A stretch of DNA of 64,000 nucleotides from Acinetobacter piscicola (GCF_015218165.1 NZ_CP048659.1:3348001-3412000), one strand, 5' to 3'; shown: positions 48,275 to 59,106, numbered from the stretch's first letter. Notes: a model not told the origin generated them from the letters alone. Numbers and translations: made by a program.

Positions 48275-48601
48275 TTACTCTCCTGCCATTTCTACGAACA
48301 ATTGACCATCTTCAACAATCACAGGGAATGTTTTGATTGGATCAGTTGCAGGTAGACACAATGCTTCACCTGTTTTCAAACAAAAACGTGCAGAATGTAG
48401 TGGACATTCAACCGTACCGTCGTCTTCGAGATAACCTTCAGACATGGATGCATTACCATGGCTACACTTGTCATTCATCGCGAAGAATTCACCGCCGTTA
48501 TTAAATACAGCAAGCGCTTCGATACCATTCACACCACAATCTACTTTAAGGGCTTCGCCTTCATCCAAGTCATCAACTTGGCAAACAAAAATCTTATTCA
48601 T
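48275..48601 (-). CDS. hcaC: Rieske ferredoxin subunit HcaC
   Basis: The 108-residue Rieske [2Fe-2S] ferredoxin has ligands in CSHGNASMS and CPLHSARF, with the spacing usual for ring-hydroxylating dioxygenase ferredoxins. It shuttles electrons from HcaD to HcaE. Its ATG shares one base with the hcaF stop codon (TAATG). Confidence 0.95.
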   Translation of the reverse strand: MNKIFVCQVDDLDEGEALKVDCGVNGIEALAVFNNGGEFFAMNDKCSHGNASMSEGYLEDDGTVECPLHSARFCLKTGEALCLPATDPIKTFPVIVEDGQLFVEMAGE

Positions 48602-49119
48602 TAGAAGAATACGCTCAGGTTGTGTGAGTTATACGTCACTTGGTCTAGGGTAATTTTACGGTTGAAAATCTGCCATCCTAAGCCGCCTTCAACTTTGCGG
48701 ATTTTGTCATGACGTTTACCGCAGTAAATCGTCACGTCTTTCTCTTTTTGTGTACGGTACAATAAGTAAGTCACGTAAACGTCATATTCGCCTTCAACTT
48801 CTGTCGCTTCTACGATGACATTTGAAACCATATGGGTGGTACGTGAAGGAGGCTCTTCTGCCCAAGCCATGCCTGTTTCAAGACGAGCCACTCGACGCTC
48901 TAAAAGATCTTTCGTGTCATTGAAAACCCAAGTTGTAGGAGGCTCAACTGAACGACGACGATCACGTGTTTGCGCGTTTGGTGTAGTACGAAGCGTATAA
49001 GAAATATCTTCAGCTAAGGTGTCTAACCATTCACGGAATTTCCAATCATCTAGCAATTTTGCTTCACGATATAGAAACTGACTAATCTCGTGATGAAGTT
49101 CTAAACTGATCTGACTCAT
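48601..49119 (-). CDS. hcaF: dioxygenase small (beta) subunit HcaF
   Basis: The 172-residue SnoaL-like beta subunit has the block [21 protein letters not shown] and [24 protein letters not shown]. It packs against the alpha subunit and is structural. It overlaps the hcaE stop by four bases (ATGA). Confidence 0.94.
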   Translation of the reverse strand: MSQISLELHHEISQFLYREAKLLDDWKFREWLDTLAEDISYTLRTTPNAQTRDRRRSVEPPTTWVFNDTKDLLERRVARLETGMAWAEEPPSRTTHMVSNVIVEATEVEGEYDVYVTYLLYRTQKEKDVTIYCGKRHDKIRKVEGGLGWQIFNRKITLDQVTYNSHNLSVFF

Positions 49120-50483
49120 TTCATAAGCTCCTTCTCATATTCGTCAGCGGCTTTCTCTACGTCTTCCCATTTTTCATGGATTAACAAATCTGCCCAACGG
49201 CGGTACATACCACGTGCTGCAGTTTCAGAGAAAATGTAGTTGGTAATACCTGGAATACCATCTTCACGGATTTTTTCTTTGCCTAAACCCATTTCCATGA
49301 TCAATTGGTTTTTACGTGCTTTATAACCACGTAAGACTTTTTGAATCTCAATCCAGTTCTCAGAGTCATCTTGCTCTAGGAAACCAGCAGGACCGAAGGC
49401 ACGAGTCGCTGAACGCTCAAATGCTTCTTTCACTTCTTGAGATGCTTCAGCATCTGCAATACAGAATGCCCATACTTCAGTTTTGTTTGGACCACGTGGG
49501 TGCCATACACGAAGCGTTGCAGTACCGTTCAACCAAGATAATGTTGGGAACATGGTGTTATGACCTGCAAGACGTAATGCACGAACTTCGCCTAAACGTT
49601 CTTTTACTTCTTCATAAGTTTCACGGAAATAGTTGGCAACTTCACCATCCACCCATACGTTCGCATCGGGTTGTTCTGTAAAGAAGAAACCTGAACCATG
49701 ACCACGTGAACCGTATTGGATTGCATCTTTCGCCGTTTCCCATACAGGACGAGCCGTTTGGGCAGCACCTAATTTTTTCGATGATTCATCATCTGGTTTT
49801 GCACCCAAAACTTGAATCGCGGACGCATGAGAGAACAATGCATGGTATTGGTCAGATGCAAACTGTTCTGCTGCAAATTTCCAGTTACACTCGATTTCCC
49901 ACTTATGCACACCACCGATGATTTCTGTACCACCCGGACGACGGTCTAAAACACCATCTAAATACCAAGCGATATCACCCATGTATTCTTCTAAGTCAGG
50001 TGTGGTTTCATCCCAACAACCGAAGATTAAACCTTTATAAGATTTGACACGGTTAACTTCGATCAAGCCCCAATGCTCTTTACAAGCACCTTGTGGAAAT
50101 GCACGATCTTCAAGTGGAATATCTTTAAGAGAACCATCAACACCATAAGACCAGCCGTGGTATGGGCAAGTAAATGCACGTGTATTACCACAGTCTGCAA
50201 AGCTCACACGCATCGAACGGTGACGGCATTGATTGAGTAATGCTTTAATTGAGCCATCTTTTTGACGGACAACAATGATTGGATCTTCACCCATATATGT
50301 ATTGAAGAAATCGCCTGCCTTTGGAATTTGGCTTTCATGGCAAAGGAATAACCACGTACGACCAAATACACGTTCAAGTTCTAATTCATAAAGATCTGGA
50401 TCTGTATAAATAGAAGGTGAAATACGGCCATTTTGTGCATCGACTAATGCGTCGATTTCGCGCACATCAATTTTTCCACTCAT
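49116..50483 (-). CDS. hcaE: dioxygenase large (alpha) subunit HcaE
   Basis: The 455-residue catalytic subunit has a Rieske centre with ligands in [10 protein letters not shown] and [10 protein letters not shown], and a mononuclear iron site in [13 protein letters not shown] (D and two H). Length and composition fit the 3-phenylpropionate/cinnamate dioxygenases (about 450 aa); a biphenyl- or benzene-type substrate cannot be excluded from sequence alone, but linkage to mhp genes supports phenylpropionate. It is the first gene of the operon. Confidence 0.9.
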   Translation of the reverse strand: MSGKIDVREIDALVDAQNGRISPSIYTDPDLYELELERVFGRTWLFLCHESQIPKAGDFFNTYMGEDPIIVVRQKDGSIKALLNQCRHRSMRVSFADCGNTRAFTCPYHGWSYGVDGSLKDIPLEDRAFPQGACKEHWGLIEVNRVKSYKGLIFGCWDETTPDLEEYMGDIAWYLDGVLDRRPGGTEIIGGVHKWEIECNWKFAAEQFASDQYHALFSHASAIQVLGAKPDDESSKKLGAAQTARPVWETAKDAIQYGSRGHGSGFFFTEQPDANVWVDGEVANYFRETYEEVKERLGEVRALRLAGHNTMFPTLSWLNGTATLRVWHPRGPNKTEVWAFCIADAEASQEVKEAFERSATRAFGPAGFLEQDDSENWIEIQKVLRGYKARKNQLIMEMGLGKEKIREDGIPGITNYIFSETAARGMYRRWADLLIHEKWEDVEKAADEYEKELMK

Positions 50484-50638
50484 GAAAGCTCTCCTGCGAC
50501 AAACGTGGGGTCACAAACTAAATGACTTAAGTTGAGGTGATCATCGCTTTTGAGGGGCACTTTATGGAAATATTTATTTTGTTTTAATTAAGATATTTTA
50601 TGAATTAATAATTCGATTATTTTTTATCTAAAAATTTG

Positions 50639-50657
50639 ATGATTAGCAACAAATCAT
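50639..50657. promoter_or_regulatory. candidate LysR binding palindrome between hcaE and hcaR
   Basis: ATGATT-AGCAACA-AATCAT (6-7-6 inverted repeat, with ATT-N7-AAT core) lies in the 280-bp divergent spacer. LysR proteins typically bind T-N11-A palindromes of this form. No footprint evidence exists here. Confidence 0.45.
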
Positions 50658-50763
50658 TTATTTTCTAAATATCATAATCATCTTCACGGAATGGTAAATT
50701 ATAGATTATACTCAAGCAGTAACATACTAAGACATTTTTTGGATTACTCTTTGGAAGAGTTAT

Positions 50764-51666
50764 ATGGAATTACGACACCTCAGATATTTCATCACTGTAG
50801 CTGAAGAGCTTAATTTCAGTAAGGCAGCCTTAAAGTTATATACCGCACAACCCTCTCTTAGTCAGCAAATTAAAGACTTAGAAGAAGATGTCGGGGTTAA
50901 ACTTTTAAATCGAACCAAACGTAAAGTAGAACTTACTGAAGAAGGTGCTGTATTTCTTGAACAAGCTCGTCTCACTTTAGCCCAAGCGGATAAAGCTGTC
51001 GCAATGGCACGCCAAGTGTCAAAAGCCAAACAACAGTTATTGCGTATTGGTTTCGTGCCTGTTGCCGAGATGAAAGTATTCCCTTATGTACTCCCAAATT
51101 TACGTGTTCAAAATCAAGAACTTAAAATTGAATTGCTCAGTTTAAATAACCTTGAACAAATGCGTGCTATTCAAAAAGGTGAATTAGACATTACTTTCAC
51201 ACGTCATAATTTTCATAATGAGGAAATTGAAAGTAAATTTGTGCTCCGTGAACCTTTGATCTTTATTTTGCCTGCAAATCATCCTTTGGCAAAATATGAG
51301 CGTATTCCTGTGAAAGCCTTGAATGGTATAGACTTTATTATCCCTGCTTTGGAGCAATCTGGCACTTTGCATAATGCCATTTTAGACTTTGCTAAAGCAC
51401 AAGGGATTGAGTTCAATATTGTCCAAACGGCTGACAATATTTTATTTAATATCAACTCAATCGGTATGGGTTTAGGCTGCACCATTTTGCCTGGCTATAT
51501 TGCCCCACTGACCATGAATAACTCTGTGATTCGACCTTTGGATGTCGAATTACCTTATCTCGATCTCTACGTCAGTTATCGTAAACATAGCAACTCATTC
51601 GCTGTACAAAAGTTCATCGAACTGCTCACCAAAGTGTTTTATCTCGATATCAATCGTGCTGAATAA
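50764..51666 (+). CDS. hcaR: LysR family regulator, HcaR-like
   Basis: The 300-residue protein has an N-terminal helix-turn-helix (MELRHLRYFITVAEELNFSKAALKLYTAQPSLSQQIKDLE) and a LysR effector domain. It is divergent from hcaE, 280 bp apart, and LysR-type HcaR activates the hca genes in E. coli. It probably responds to phenylpropionate or cinnamate. The name rests mainly on position and family. Confidence 0.78.
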   Translation: MELRHLRYFITVAEELNFSKAALKLYTAQPSLSQQIKDLEEDVGVKLLNRTKRKVELTEEGAVFLEQARLTLAQADKAVAMARQVSKAKQQLLRIGFVPVAEMKVFPYVLPNLRVQNQELKIELLSLNNLEQMRAIQKGELDITFTRHNFHNEEIESKFVLREPLIFILPANHPLAKYERIPVKALNGIDFIIPALEQSGTLHNAILDFAKAQGIEFNIVQTADNILFNINSIGMGLGCTILPGYIAPLTMNNSVIRPLDVELPYLDLYVSYRKHSNSFAVQKFIELLTKVFYLDINRAE

Positions 51667-51699
51667 TAATTTTATTTTCATTATTTTTTTACGCTATTC

Positions 51700-51734
51700 A
51701 CTCACTACTATTTTTTCAATGAATAATAGTGAGT
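51700..51734. other. hairpin downstream of hcaR
   Basis: ACTCACTACTATT (51700-51712) and AATAATAGTGAGT (51722-51734) match at 12 of 13 positions. No T tract follows, so termination is uncertain. Confidence 0.5.
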
Positions 51735-51957
51735 TAAAACCAAGACCCAGTTCACACTTTAAAATGATATATAGATCTTAGATTTTTATCCACACCTATA
51801 ATTTTACATCGTTTTAAAGTGCTATTTTTTGCACGACATCTATTCATGATCATTTTGGGTTTTTTATACAACTTAAGTCTAATGATTTATCGACAATTGC
51901 TTTAAACTGTTTTTTAGCGCCATAGAATAAAAAATCACATAATCTAGGTATTAGAAA

Positions 51958-52632
51958 ATGATTAATATTTTTCAAATATTTAAAACCATTATACGCACTC
52001 GAATTCTCTTTTTTAGTACATTTTTAATCACAGCTTTACTTTATTGCATCATTACTTTTAGCACTGATTTTTTATGGTCTACACGACTTTTACTCAGTTG
52101 GAATCTTGCCATTGTGATGTATTTAGCGTTGACCATGCATGCACTGTGGCGAGCAGATACGCATAGTATTTTAAAACGTGCCCAACAACAGGATGAAAGT
52201 AAATGGGCGATCTTAGTCCTCCTCATCATGACATTAATCATGTGTTTTATTGCCATTATAGTTGAATTGTCACAGTTACCCTCTACGCCCACGATTCGTT
52301 TTGGTCATTTATCTTTAGCCATTCTTACCATTATTTTTGCTTGGCTTTTTATGCATACTATTTTTGCTATTCATTATGCACATGACTTTTATTTAGCCAA
52401 AGCCAAACATTTGGAGGGTGGTTTAGATTTTCCAAAGACGCCCAATCCAATTTACCCTGACTTTGTCTATTTTAGTTATGTCTGTGGCACCTCTGCACAA
52501 ACTGCTGATGTTTCTATTAGCTCTCGTCCAATGCGTGTTTTGAATACTCTTCATATCCTGCTCGCCTATGGCTTTAATACCACCATTTTAGCAATTTGCA
52601 TCAATGTTGCCGCAAGTTTTATTATGAGCTGA
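51958..52632 (+). CDS. DUF1345 membrane protein
   Basis: The 224-residue protein has five hydrophobic helices and the DUF1345 pattern LLLSWNLAIVMYLALTMHALWRAD and DFVYFSYVCGTSAQTADVSI. The family is found in bacteria as an inner-membrane protein of unknown function. It lies between the two arms of the phenylpropionate cluster with no sign of a role in it. Confidence 0.78.
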   Translation: MINIFQIFKTIIRTRILFFSTFLITALLYCIITFSTDFLWSTRLLLSWNLAIVMYLALTMHALWRADTHSILKRAQQQDESKWAILVLLIMTLIMCFIAIIVELSQLPSTPTIRFGHLSLAILTIIFAWLFMHTIFAIHYAHDFYLAKAKHLEGGLDFPKTPNPIYPDFVYFSYVCGTSAQTADVSISSRPMRVLNTLHILLAYGFNTTILAICINVAASFIMS

Positions 52633-52666
52633 AAGGTGCTCAATTACATATCAAATCAAGCATAAA

Positions 52667-52690
52667 AAAGGACAGCTTTCGCTGCCCTTT
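52667..52690. terminator. terminator between DUF1345 gene and mhpC
   Basis: The stem AAAGG-a-CAGC / GCTG-c-CCTTT has one mismatch and a TTTC loop, with A and T tracts on either side, so it can serve both convergent genes. Confidence 0.75.
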
Positions 52691-52712
52691 TATTAACTGC
52701 AATACAGACCGT

Positions 52713-53570
52713 TTACACGCCACGTGCGGTTAAATAATTTTTAATTACAGTATTAAATTCTTCTGCTTTCTCAACTTGTGACCAGTGACCACATTGGCTG
52801 AAAATGTGCGCATCTGCATGTGGCACAATATTTAAGATATCCCATGTACGAGAAACAGGAATTACCACATCTTGCGTACCATGAATCAATAATACAGGGA
52901 CTGTAATGTCTTTCATTTTTTCAAAATCAAGCGGGAACTCAAAACGATCTCGGTCACGTGCACCCACAACATCCATCAGACGGTTAGATGCATAATCATT
53001 TGCAGCAGAAGCAAAACGTACTTTTACCAGCTCATCAGTGATCAAGTCTTTGTTCACAACGAACATTGACAATGTTTTCTTGATGCCTTCTTCAGTCAAT
53101 ACAGGATTGGCATGTGCTTTAAGTGCAGCAGTTTGTTTTGCACCACCTGTACCCATTGAAACAATACCGAGTACACGCTCTGGATAATCAAGCGCCATTT
53201 GGAATGCCAACCAACCACCCAAAGAATTACCCACAAGCCAAGTCTTTTCAATGCCTAAGGCATCTAAAGTACGCACTGCATGATCCACCCACGCACGGAT
53301 ACCATAGGCGGTATTTGGTGCAACAACAGTTTGACCATAACCAATAGTATCAATGGCGATACAACGCGCTTGCTCACCGATTTGTGGCAAGTTTAACCAC
53401 CAGTTTGCTGCAGCAGAAACACCTGTACCAGAACCATGTAAGAATAGGATCGGTGTACCCTCACCCACTTCATGGTAATGTGTTAATTCACCTTCAGCCG
53501 TTTCAATCCATTTATCTTCCAAACCGAAGAAAGCATCAGTTTTATAATCTGGGATTTGTACAGTACTCAT
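52713..53570 (-). CDS. mhpC: C-C hydrolase MhpC
   Basis: The 285-residue alpha/beta hydrolase cleaves the ring-fission product to 2-hydroxypenta-2,4-dienoate and succinate or fumarate. The nucleophile serine is in WLVGNSLGGWLAFQ, an oxyanion loop in ILFLHGSGTGVSAAANWW, the Asp in LLIHGTQDVVIP and the histidine in FSQCGHWSQVEK. It is transcribed alone, downstream of the porin gene. Confidence 0.9.
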   Translation of the reverse strand: MSTVQIPDYKTDAFFGLEDKWIETAEGELTHYHEVGEGTPILFLHGSGTGVSAAANWWLNLPQIGEQARCIAIDTIGYGQTVVAPNTAYGIRAWVDHAVRTLDALGIEKTWLVGNSLGGWLAFQMALDYPERVLGIVSMGTGGAKQTAALKAHANPVLTEEGIKKTLSMFVVNKDLITDELVKVRFASAANDYASNRLMDVVGARDRDRFEFPLDFEKMKDITVPVLLIHGTQDVVIPVSRTWDILNIVPHADAHIFSQCGHWSQVEKAEEFNTVIKNYLTARGV

Positions 53571-53770
53571 ACCTATTCCTTTTACAGCTTATCTATGGGT
53601 TGAACCTATTTAAAATATCGTTCTCAATAGATTCAAATGACCTAATTTACCGTTTCATAGTACCTGTGAATGCAAGCGAAATTGATATTTAATAACGATG
53701 ACAAACTACAAAAAAACGATTATTTAAACATATGTTTTATAATGATTTAATACGATTTAAAGCCATAATA

Positions 53771-53798
53771 AAAACGTGCCGTCTATGCAGCACGTTTT
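53771..53798 (-). terminator. terminator of the OprD porin gene
   Basis: The stem AAAACGTGC (53771-53779) / GCACGTTTT (53790-53798) has a 10-base loop and an A/T tract on the minus strand. It lies 14 bp past the porin stop. Confidence 0.8.
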
Positions 53799-53811
53799 TA
53801 AGCTTGTTTAA

Positions 53812-55104
53812 TTAGAAACGATACGTATAAGTCGTTGCAACACGATGTTCTTGTAAATCAACGAAGCCCGGGACATTGTCATAGTTCACATCGATATACA
53901 TCCACTGAAAACCTAAACCTTTGAGCTTACCTTCAGGCACAACATAATTCACGATCAAATTATCTTCTTGCTCTTTGCCTCTTGTACCATTTTTATTATC
54001 AATATTAGATCCATCATAATGACGTGCTGTCACGGTCAAACCTCGCGCAACAGTATCTTTAAAGTCATAGGTATAACCTAGACTCCAAGATTTTTCATCT
54101 TTACGAATAAAACTTGCGACAGACCAATTGGCTAAATACGGCTGTGGTACCCAACCCGACAGCGTTGGCATAAATGGTGTATGTGTACCATGCTCACCAA
54201 ACATTTGCTGCCAACCTGCATCCATTGTGTGGTTACCATGTGTCCAAGCTGCTTTTAATGACAAAGCTTGGTTATCAATCTCACCATATAAAGCCTCACC
54301 CGATTCACGATTATCAAAATAGCGTGCATGAGTTGCGAGTTTATTCTTGGCATCTAGTTTTTTGTTATAGGCAAAGCCTACATAATTTTGACGATAAATA
54401 TTTTCTACATCACCATAGAAATAACTTGCAGATAATTCAGGTGTCACTTGATAGTCAATTCCCGCAACCCACATTGCTTCACTATCACCAGACTTTACTT
54501 GATTCTTTTCTGTATTTAATTCATTTGGCCAAAGTTTAAAATCATGGACTTGGTTTTCATAACGGGCATTGATTCCATCTAAATAACCTAAAGTCAGTTT
54601 GGTATTTTTCAGATCTTTAGACTCTAACCACACCCCTTCAAAGGTAGTCAATAATTGACGTGATGGGTCAAAATGCACCACTGGGGTTGCAGGTAAAATT
54701 TCACCAATACGTAATTCCGTTTGACTCACTTTCGCCTTTAAAGTCGCGCCAAGCTTAGCATTATCGCGTGCTTGTTCTTTAGTGGCATAATCGTACGGCA
54801 TAATGTAATCGTTATCACCACGATCACCACTTAAACGCACCGCGTATTGTGCCAAAACATCCACACCCATTTGTACAGGGCCAATTTCGGCATAACCTGA
54901 TTTTGCATCTAAGGTGATACCTTGAGACCAACTACCAAAATCCTGAGTTTTGTTGGGATCAGGTTGGTCGATTTGACGATCTAGATAAAAATTTCTCAGT
55001 TTGAGTTGCACTTGGCTATCGTCAAAAAAATCTGCATAAGTTGCAGTTGTCCCTAAAGCAGCAGTTGCAGCACACATTGCTATCCATAATGATTGACGAC
55101 GCAT
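53812..55104 (-). CDS. OprD family outer-membrane porin
   Basis: The 430-residue protein has a signal peptide (MRRQSLWIAMCAATAALG...TYA) and OprD features: DSQVQLKLRNFYLDR, WSQGITLDAKSGYAEIG, and a final beta strand TTYTYRF ending in phenylalanine. It probably admits phenylpropionate or related aromatic acids, given its place between mhpC and mhpE. The start at 55104 follows GGGAAATTTAGCC. It is monocistronic, between two terminators. Confidence 0.88.
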   Translation of the reverse strand: MRRQSLWIAMCAATAALGTTATYADFFDDSQVQLKLRNFYLDRQIDQPDPNKTQDFGSWSQGITLDAKSGYAEIGPVQMGVDVLAQYAVRLSGDRGDNDYIMPYDYATKEQARDNAKLGATLKAKVSQTELRIGEILPATPVVHFDPSRQLLTTFEGVWLESKDLKNTKLTLGYLDGINARYENQVHDFKLWPNELNTEKNQVKSGDSEAMWVAGIDYQVTPELSASYFYGDVENIYRQNYVGFAYNKKLDAKNKLATHARYFDNRESGEALYGEIDNQALSLKAAWTHGNHTMDAGWQQMFGEHGTHTPFMPTLSGWVPQPYLANWSVASFIRKDEKSWSLGYTYDFKDTVARGLTVTARHYDGSNIDNKNGTRGKEQEDNLIVNYVVPEGKLKGLGFQWMYIDVNYDNVPGFVDLQEHRVATTYTYRF

Positions 55105-55511
55105 GGCTAAATTTCCCAATAATCAAATTAAGCTATGTCACCATCATGCTGAACGATATAAAAAGTTAATATCAGACCACAGTATAAGAATTTTCAGCGA
55201 AATATCGATGGATAAAAACCATCATTTGAATACTTTATTTTTTAATATTTTTTAACAATAAGGCTTTTAACACCTTTATTTCAGTTTATGATTTTAAATC
55301 TATTTAAATACCTTTATTAATTCTAAATTATCTTAAATATTCTTACATTATGAAATCTGTTAGTGTTTTTTTGTTTAAGTTATTTTCATTTAGAAAAACT
55401 TTAAGCCTTAGATTTATAAAAAAAAACGTTTACGTAAAAGAAATTTCCTATAGCCCAATATTCAACATACGCTACAAATCAAAATTTAACTCAAAGGATC
55501 ACAAAATAAAA
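55105..55511. other. AT-rich promoter region of the porin gene
   Basis: Some 400 bases with no recognised gene between the porin start and the mhpE terminator. The only frame, 55350-55556 (+), is low-complexity and lacks a ribosome site. Confidence 0.4.
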
Positions 55512-55531
55512 AAGCGCCCTTTCGGACGCTT
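55512..55531 (-). terminator. terminator of the mhpDFE operon
   Basis: The stem AAGCGCCC (55512-55519) / GGACGCTT (55524-55531) forms with one G-T pair on the minus strand and is followed there by a T tract, 25 bp past mhpE. Confidence 0.82.
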
Positions 55532-55556
55532 TCATATTCTTAAACATCAAAAATGA

Positions 55557-56576
55557 TTAAGCATTCGCTTCTTTCGCTTTTGACATGGTGAGTGCCAAAT
55601 CTTCAATCATATCTTCTTGACCACCGACCGTACCACGACGACCAAGTTCAAGTAAAATTTCACGTGCAGATACGCCATATTTTGCTTCAGCACGTTTTGC
55701 AAATAGCAAGAATGAAGAATAAACCCCTGCATAACCCAAAGTCGCTGCATCACGATCCGCACGAATCGGTTGTTGCATCATCGGTACAATCAGTTCTTCA
55801 GCAATATCCTGTACTTTAAACAAGTCCACACCTGTTTCGATTTGCATACGGTTCGCAACCGCAACAAACAGTTCAAGTGGTGTATTGCCTGCACCTGCGC
55901 CTAAACCTGCTGAAGCCAAGTCCACACGTTTTGCACCCGCATCTACAGCCGCAACCGAGTTTGCGACACCCATACCCAAGTTATGGTGACCGTGGAAACC
56001 GATTTCGATGTCTGAGCCTAAGTTTGCACGTAAAATCCCGACACGGTCAGTCACATCCTGTGGAAGCATATAACCTGCTGAATCAGTAACATAGATACAG
56101 TTTGCACCGTATGACACCATTTTCTGTGCTTCTTCGAGTAATTTCTCAGGAGATGCCATATGTGCCATCATTAAGAAGCCCACTGTGTCCATTCCGAGTT
56201 TACGCGCAGCAGTAATATGCTGTTCAGACACATCCGCTTCTGTTGAATGCGTTGCCACACGAATAGTTGCCACACCAACATCATGTGCCATTTTCAAGTG
56301 ATCAACCGTACCGATCCCAGGTAAAAGTAAAGCTGAAACTTTGGCTTGTTTTAAGTTTGGAATGACTGCTTTTAAATATTCTTCATCAGTTGCGGCAGCA
56401 AAACCATAGTTGACTGAGTTACCCCCCAAGCCATCACCATGTGTCACTTCGATTAATGGCACACCTGCTTCATCGAGTGCAGTGGCAATTGCAACCATTT
56501 GTTCAGGTGTTGTTTGATGGCGCATTGGATGCATACCATCACGTAAAGTCATATCATTAATAATAATCTTAGACAT
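55557..56576 (-). CDS. mhpE: 4-hydroxy-2-oxovalerate aldolase MhpE
   Basis: The 339-residue HMGL-type aldolase splits 4-hydroxy-2-oxovalerate to pyruvate and acetaldehyde. Signature blocks are [30 protein letters not shown], and the metal-binding [15 protein letters not shown]. It works as a channelling complex with MhpF, encoded 11 bp upstream. Confidence 0.96.
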   Translation of the reverse strand: MSKIIINDMTLRDGMHPMRHQTTPEQMVAIATALDEAGVPLIEVTHGDGLGGNSVNYGFAAATDEEYLKAVIPNLKQAKVSALLLPGIGTVDHLKMAHDVGVATIRVATHSTEADVSEQHITAARKLGMDTVGFLMMAHMASPEKLLEEAQKMVSYGANCIYVTDSAGYMLPQDVTDRVGILRANLGSDIEIGFHGHHNLGMGVANSVAAVDAGAKRVDLASAGLGAGAGNTPLELFVAVANRMQIETGVDLFKVQDIAEELIVPMMQQPIRADRDAATLGYAGVYSSFLLFAKRAEAKYGVSAREILLELGRRGTVGGQEDMIEDLALTMSKAKEANA

Positions 56577-56587
56577 GAAAATGCTCC

Positions 56588-57487
56588 TTATGCTTCTACT
56601 TGGTTAGCGATCAAACGCTCTGCAAACATTTCAGCAGTACGTGCTGCGGCTGCGGTCATGATGTCAAGGTTACCTGCATATTTAGGTAAGTAGTCACCTA
56701 AACCTTCTACCTCTAAGAACATAGATACACGGTTACCATCAAATACAGGACCATTCACCAATTTATAACCTGGTACATATTTTTGAACTTCTTTGATCAT
56801 GGCATGCACAGATTCAGTGATTGCCGCTTGATCAGGTTCACCTTCAACCAAACAGTGCACTGTGTCACGCATCATGAGTGGTGGCTCAGCAGGGTTAATA
56901 ATGATGATCGCTTTACCTGCTTTTGCACCACCGACTTTTTCAATTGCGCCCGCAGTAGTACGTGTAAATTCATCAATATTTTTACGTGTACCTGGTCCCA
57001 CTGACTTAGTCGATACAGTGGCAATGATCTCGCCATATTCAACAGCTTGAACACGAGAAATCGCCGCCACCATCGGAATGGTTGCTTGCCCACCACACGT
57101 CACCATGTTTACATTTGGTAACTCACCCGCTTCAAGCAATGCTGCAAGATTCACAGGCGGTACACAAAAAGGACCAATTGCCGCAGGCGTTAAATCAATC
57201 ATTTGTACGCCAAGCTCATTTAACTTACGGCTATTTTCAGCATGAACATATGCAGAAGTCGCATCAAAAGCAATTTTGATGTCATCTTCTAAAACATGTG
57301 GCAATAAACCATCAACACCATCACTGGTGATTTTTAAGCCCATTTTTGCCGCACGTGCCAAACCTTCCGAAGTTGGGTCAATTCCCACCATCCATACAGG
57401 TTCTAAAAATTCGCTACGTTGCAATTTATAAAGTAAATCAGTACCAATGTTTCCTGGACCAATCAATGCACATTTAATCTTTTTCAT
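56588..57487 (-). CDS. mhpF: acetaldehyde dehydrogenase (acetylating) MhpF
   Basis: The 299-residue enzyme converts acetaldehyde to acetyl-CoA with NAD. It has the [14 protein letters not shown] nucleotide site and the catalytic cysteine in [19 protein letters not shown]. The start at 57487 (MKKIKC) is preferred over a TTG at 57493. Co-transcribed with mhpD and mhpE. Confidence 0.95.
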   Translation of the reverse strand: MKKIKCALIGPGNIGTDLLYKLQRSEFLEPVWMVGIDPTSEGLARAAKMGLKITSDGVDGLLPHVLEDDIKIAFDATSAYVHAENSRKLNELGVQMIDLTPAAIGPFCVPPVNLAALLEAGELPNVNMVTCGGQATIPMVAAISRVQAVEYGEIIATVSTKSVGPGTRKNIDEFTRTTAGAIEKVGGAKAGKAIIIINPAEPPLMMRDTVHCLVEGEPDQAAITESVHAMIKEVQKYVPGYKLVNGPVFDGNRVSMFLEVEGLGDYLPKYAGNLDIMTAAAARTAEMFAERLIANQVEA

Positions 57488-57518
57488 GAACAATATCTCT
57501 TAAAATACGCTGTAAAAT

Positions 57519-58322
57519 TCAAGCTAATTCAGCTGCAAAAGCTGCAGTCACTGAACCAAAACCTTCGATTTCCACAACAAATTCATCACCCGCATGTGCC
57601 ACAACCATCGGTCCAAGTGCACCCGTTAAGATGATGTCACCTGCCAACAATGGACGACCACGACGCACCATTTCATCTGCCAACCACACAGCCGCATTCA
57701 ATGGATTTGAAAGACATGCTTTACCCACACCTTGAGAGACCACTTCACCTGCACGTGTCATCGTCATTTTGCAATTGACGAGGTCAAGATTTTCAAGTTT
57801 CACAGGTTTTGAACCCAGTACATAAGCAGCAGAAGATGCATTATCTGCAACCGTATCAATCAAACTGATTTTCCAATTTTCGATACGACTATCCACCACT
57901 TCAACAGCAGGCAAGGCATATTCAGTTGCACTGATAATATCTGCATAAGTGTGTTTTTCTTGGGTTAAATCTTTATTGATAATTAACGCAATTTCAGCCT
58001 CAACTTTCGGCTGAATCAATAAACCCGCAGGAATGGCTTCACCATCGCCATATGCCATGTCTGCAAATAGCATCCCAAAGTCAGGAGAATCAACACCCAA
58101 TTGCTTCTGTACAGCAATTGAAGTTAAACCGATTTTACGCCCCACTAAACGGCGACCCTCAGCAAGCGCACGTTGAGTATTGACTTCTTGAACAGCATAA
58201 GCGATATCGACATCGGCACACTCACCGCCCAATTGTGGGCGAATTGGTGCAATCGCAGTTTTTGATATTTCAGCATCACGGATGGCTTGGGCAACTGATT
58301 CAACAACAGCAGAATTCGACAT
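57519..58322 (-). CDS. mhpD: 2-hydroxypenta-2,4-dienoate hydratase MhpD
   Basis: The 267-residue enzyme adds water to 2-hydroxypenta-2,4-dienoate. The family pattern is VGRKIGLTSIAVQKQLGVDSPDFG, then LIQPKVEAEIALII with metal-binding glutamates, and GDIILTGALGPMV. The start at 58322 (MSNSAVVES) has AAGGAAATATTG upstream; the frame reaches back to 58421 without support. It is first in the operon mhpD-mhpF-mhpE. Confidence 0.93.
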   Translation of the reverse strand: MSNSAVVESVAQAIRDAEISKTAIAPIRPQLGGECADVDIAYAVQEVNTQRALAEGRRLVGRKIGLTSIAVQKQLGVDSPDFGMLFADMAYGDGEAIPAGLLIQPKVEAEIALIINKDLTQEKHTYADIISATEYALPAVEVVDSRIENWKISLIDTVADNASSAAYVLGSKPVKLENLDLVNCKMTMTRAGEVVSQGVGKACLSNPLNAAVWLADEMVRRGRPLLAGDIILTGALGPMVVAHAGDEFVVEIEGFGSVTAAFAAELA

Positions 58323-58758
58323 CAATATTTCCTTAAACGACAAAAATAGAGTTATACCGTTAGATGGCGCAACCTTCACAACACAGCGCTCAAGGTTTTG
58401 CAAATAGATCAGACCAATCATTGCAGTTTGTCTGCATCTGATTATTTCTTTAAAACGGATACTTTTATGAACAGTTTAAGCATCGGTAAAATGCTGTTTT
58501 TGTGCCAATACTTATTTTATTTATAACAATAGTTAGAACCTATAAATAATAGGAATAATTTTCAACATAAAAAACAACTGTTTAAAATCAATCACAAAGA
58601 CCACTAAATTACTCAGAATTAAGATTTAATTATTTTTTAATTTTTTCTTTTTCTACGACTAAAAGATAATATGAGCCTGTATATTCACTCACAATTTTTG
58701 AATCATGATGAAGAACACTTATGCTTGAGCCTTATCAACTTATAATAAAAATAACACA
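58323..58758. other. promoter region of mhpD and of the following small gene
   Basis: About 435 bases of AT-rich sequence, with no coding frame or clear hairpin. No repressor site was recognised. Confidence 0.35.
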
Positions 58759-59106
58759 ATGATCACATCTTTTTCTAAAATACTCGGTCTACTGACACTT
58801 CTTTCACTGGGTTCTATTTCCTCAGACGCTTTCGCAAACAACGATCAAGCTCAACTGAAAGGGAAATATCTCATTTTAAATAGGGCAACTTGCGCGGGCT
58901 TAAAATTTAATGCTCAAGCCACAGCGGCTGCATGGCAAAATGACATGGAATGTTCTCGTGGTTATAAAAATACAAATGAAATCTAACCACCACGACATGA
59001 TGTTTATAAAATTATGAAAATTCAAAATAAAATGGTCACTGTTACTCACTATTGGATCGACTGGAACACGCATCAACCTGAAATTCAAAACTTTAAAATT
59101 AAATAA
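58759..59106 (+). pseudogene. small secreted protein gene with in-frame stop
   Basis: The first 75 codons encode a signal peptide (SFSKILGLLTLLSLGSISSDAFA) and a short domain, ending in TAA at 58984-58986. The same frame continues uninterrupted for 39 more codons to a second TAA at 59104-59106, with WIDWNTHQPEIQNFKIK. The terminator follows the second stop at once. The full product would be about 115 residues, so the first stop looks like an inactivating mutation, or the gene is read through. Confidence 0.65.

Noticed and set aside
51700..51734. Rho-independent terminator of hcaR
   Set aside because: The hairpin is good, but neither strand has a T tract, so it is listed only as a hairpin.
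55350..55556. 68-codon plus-strand frame upstream of the porin gene
   Set aside because: Low-complexity, AT-driven sequence with Lys/Phe/Ser bias and no ribosome site; it runs through the mhpE terminator.
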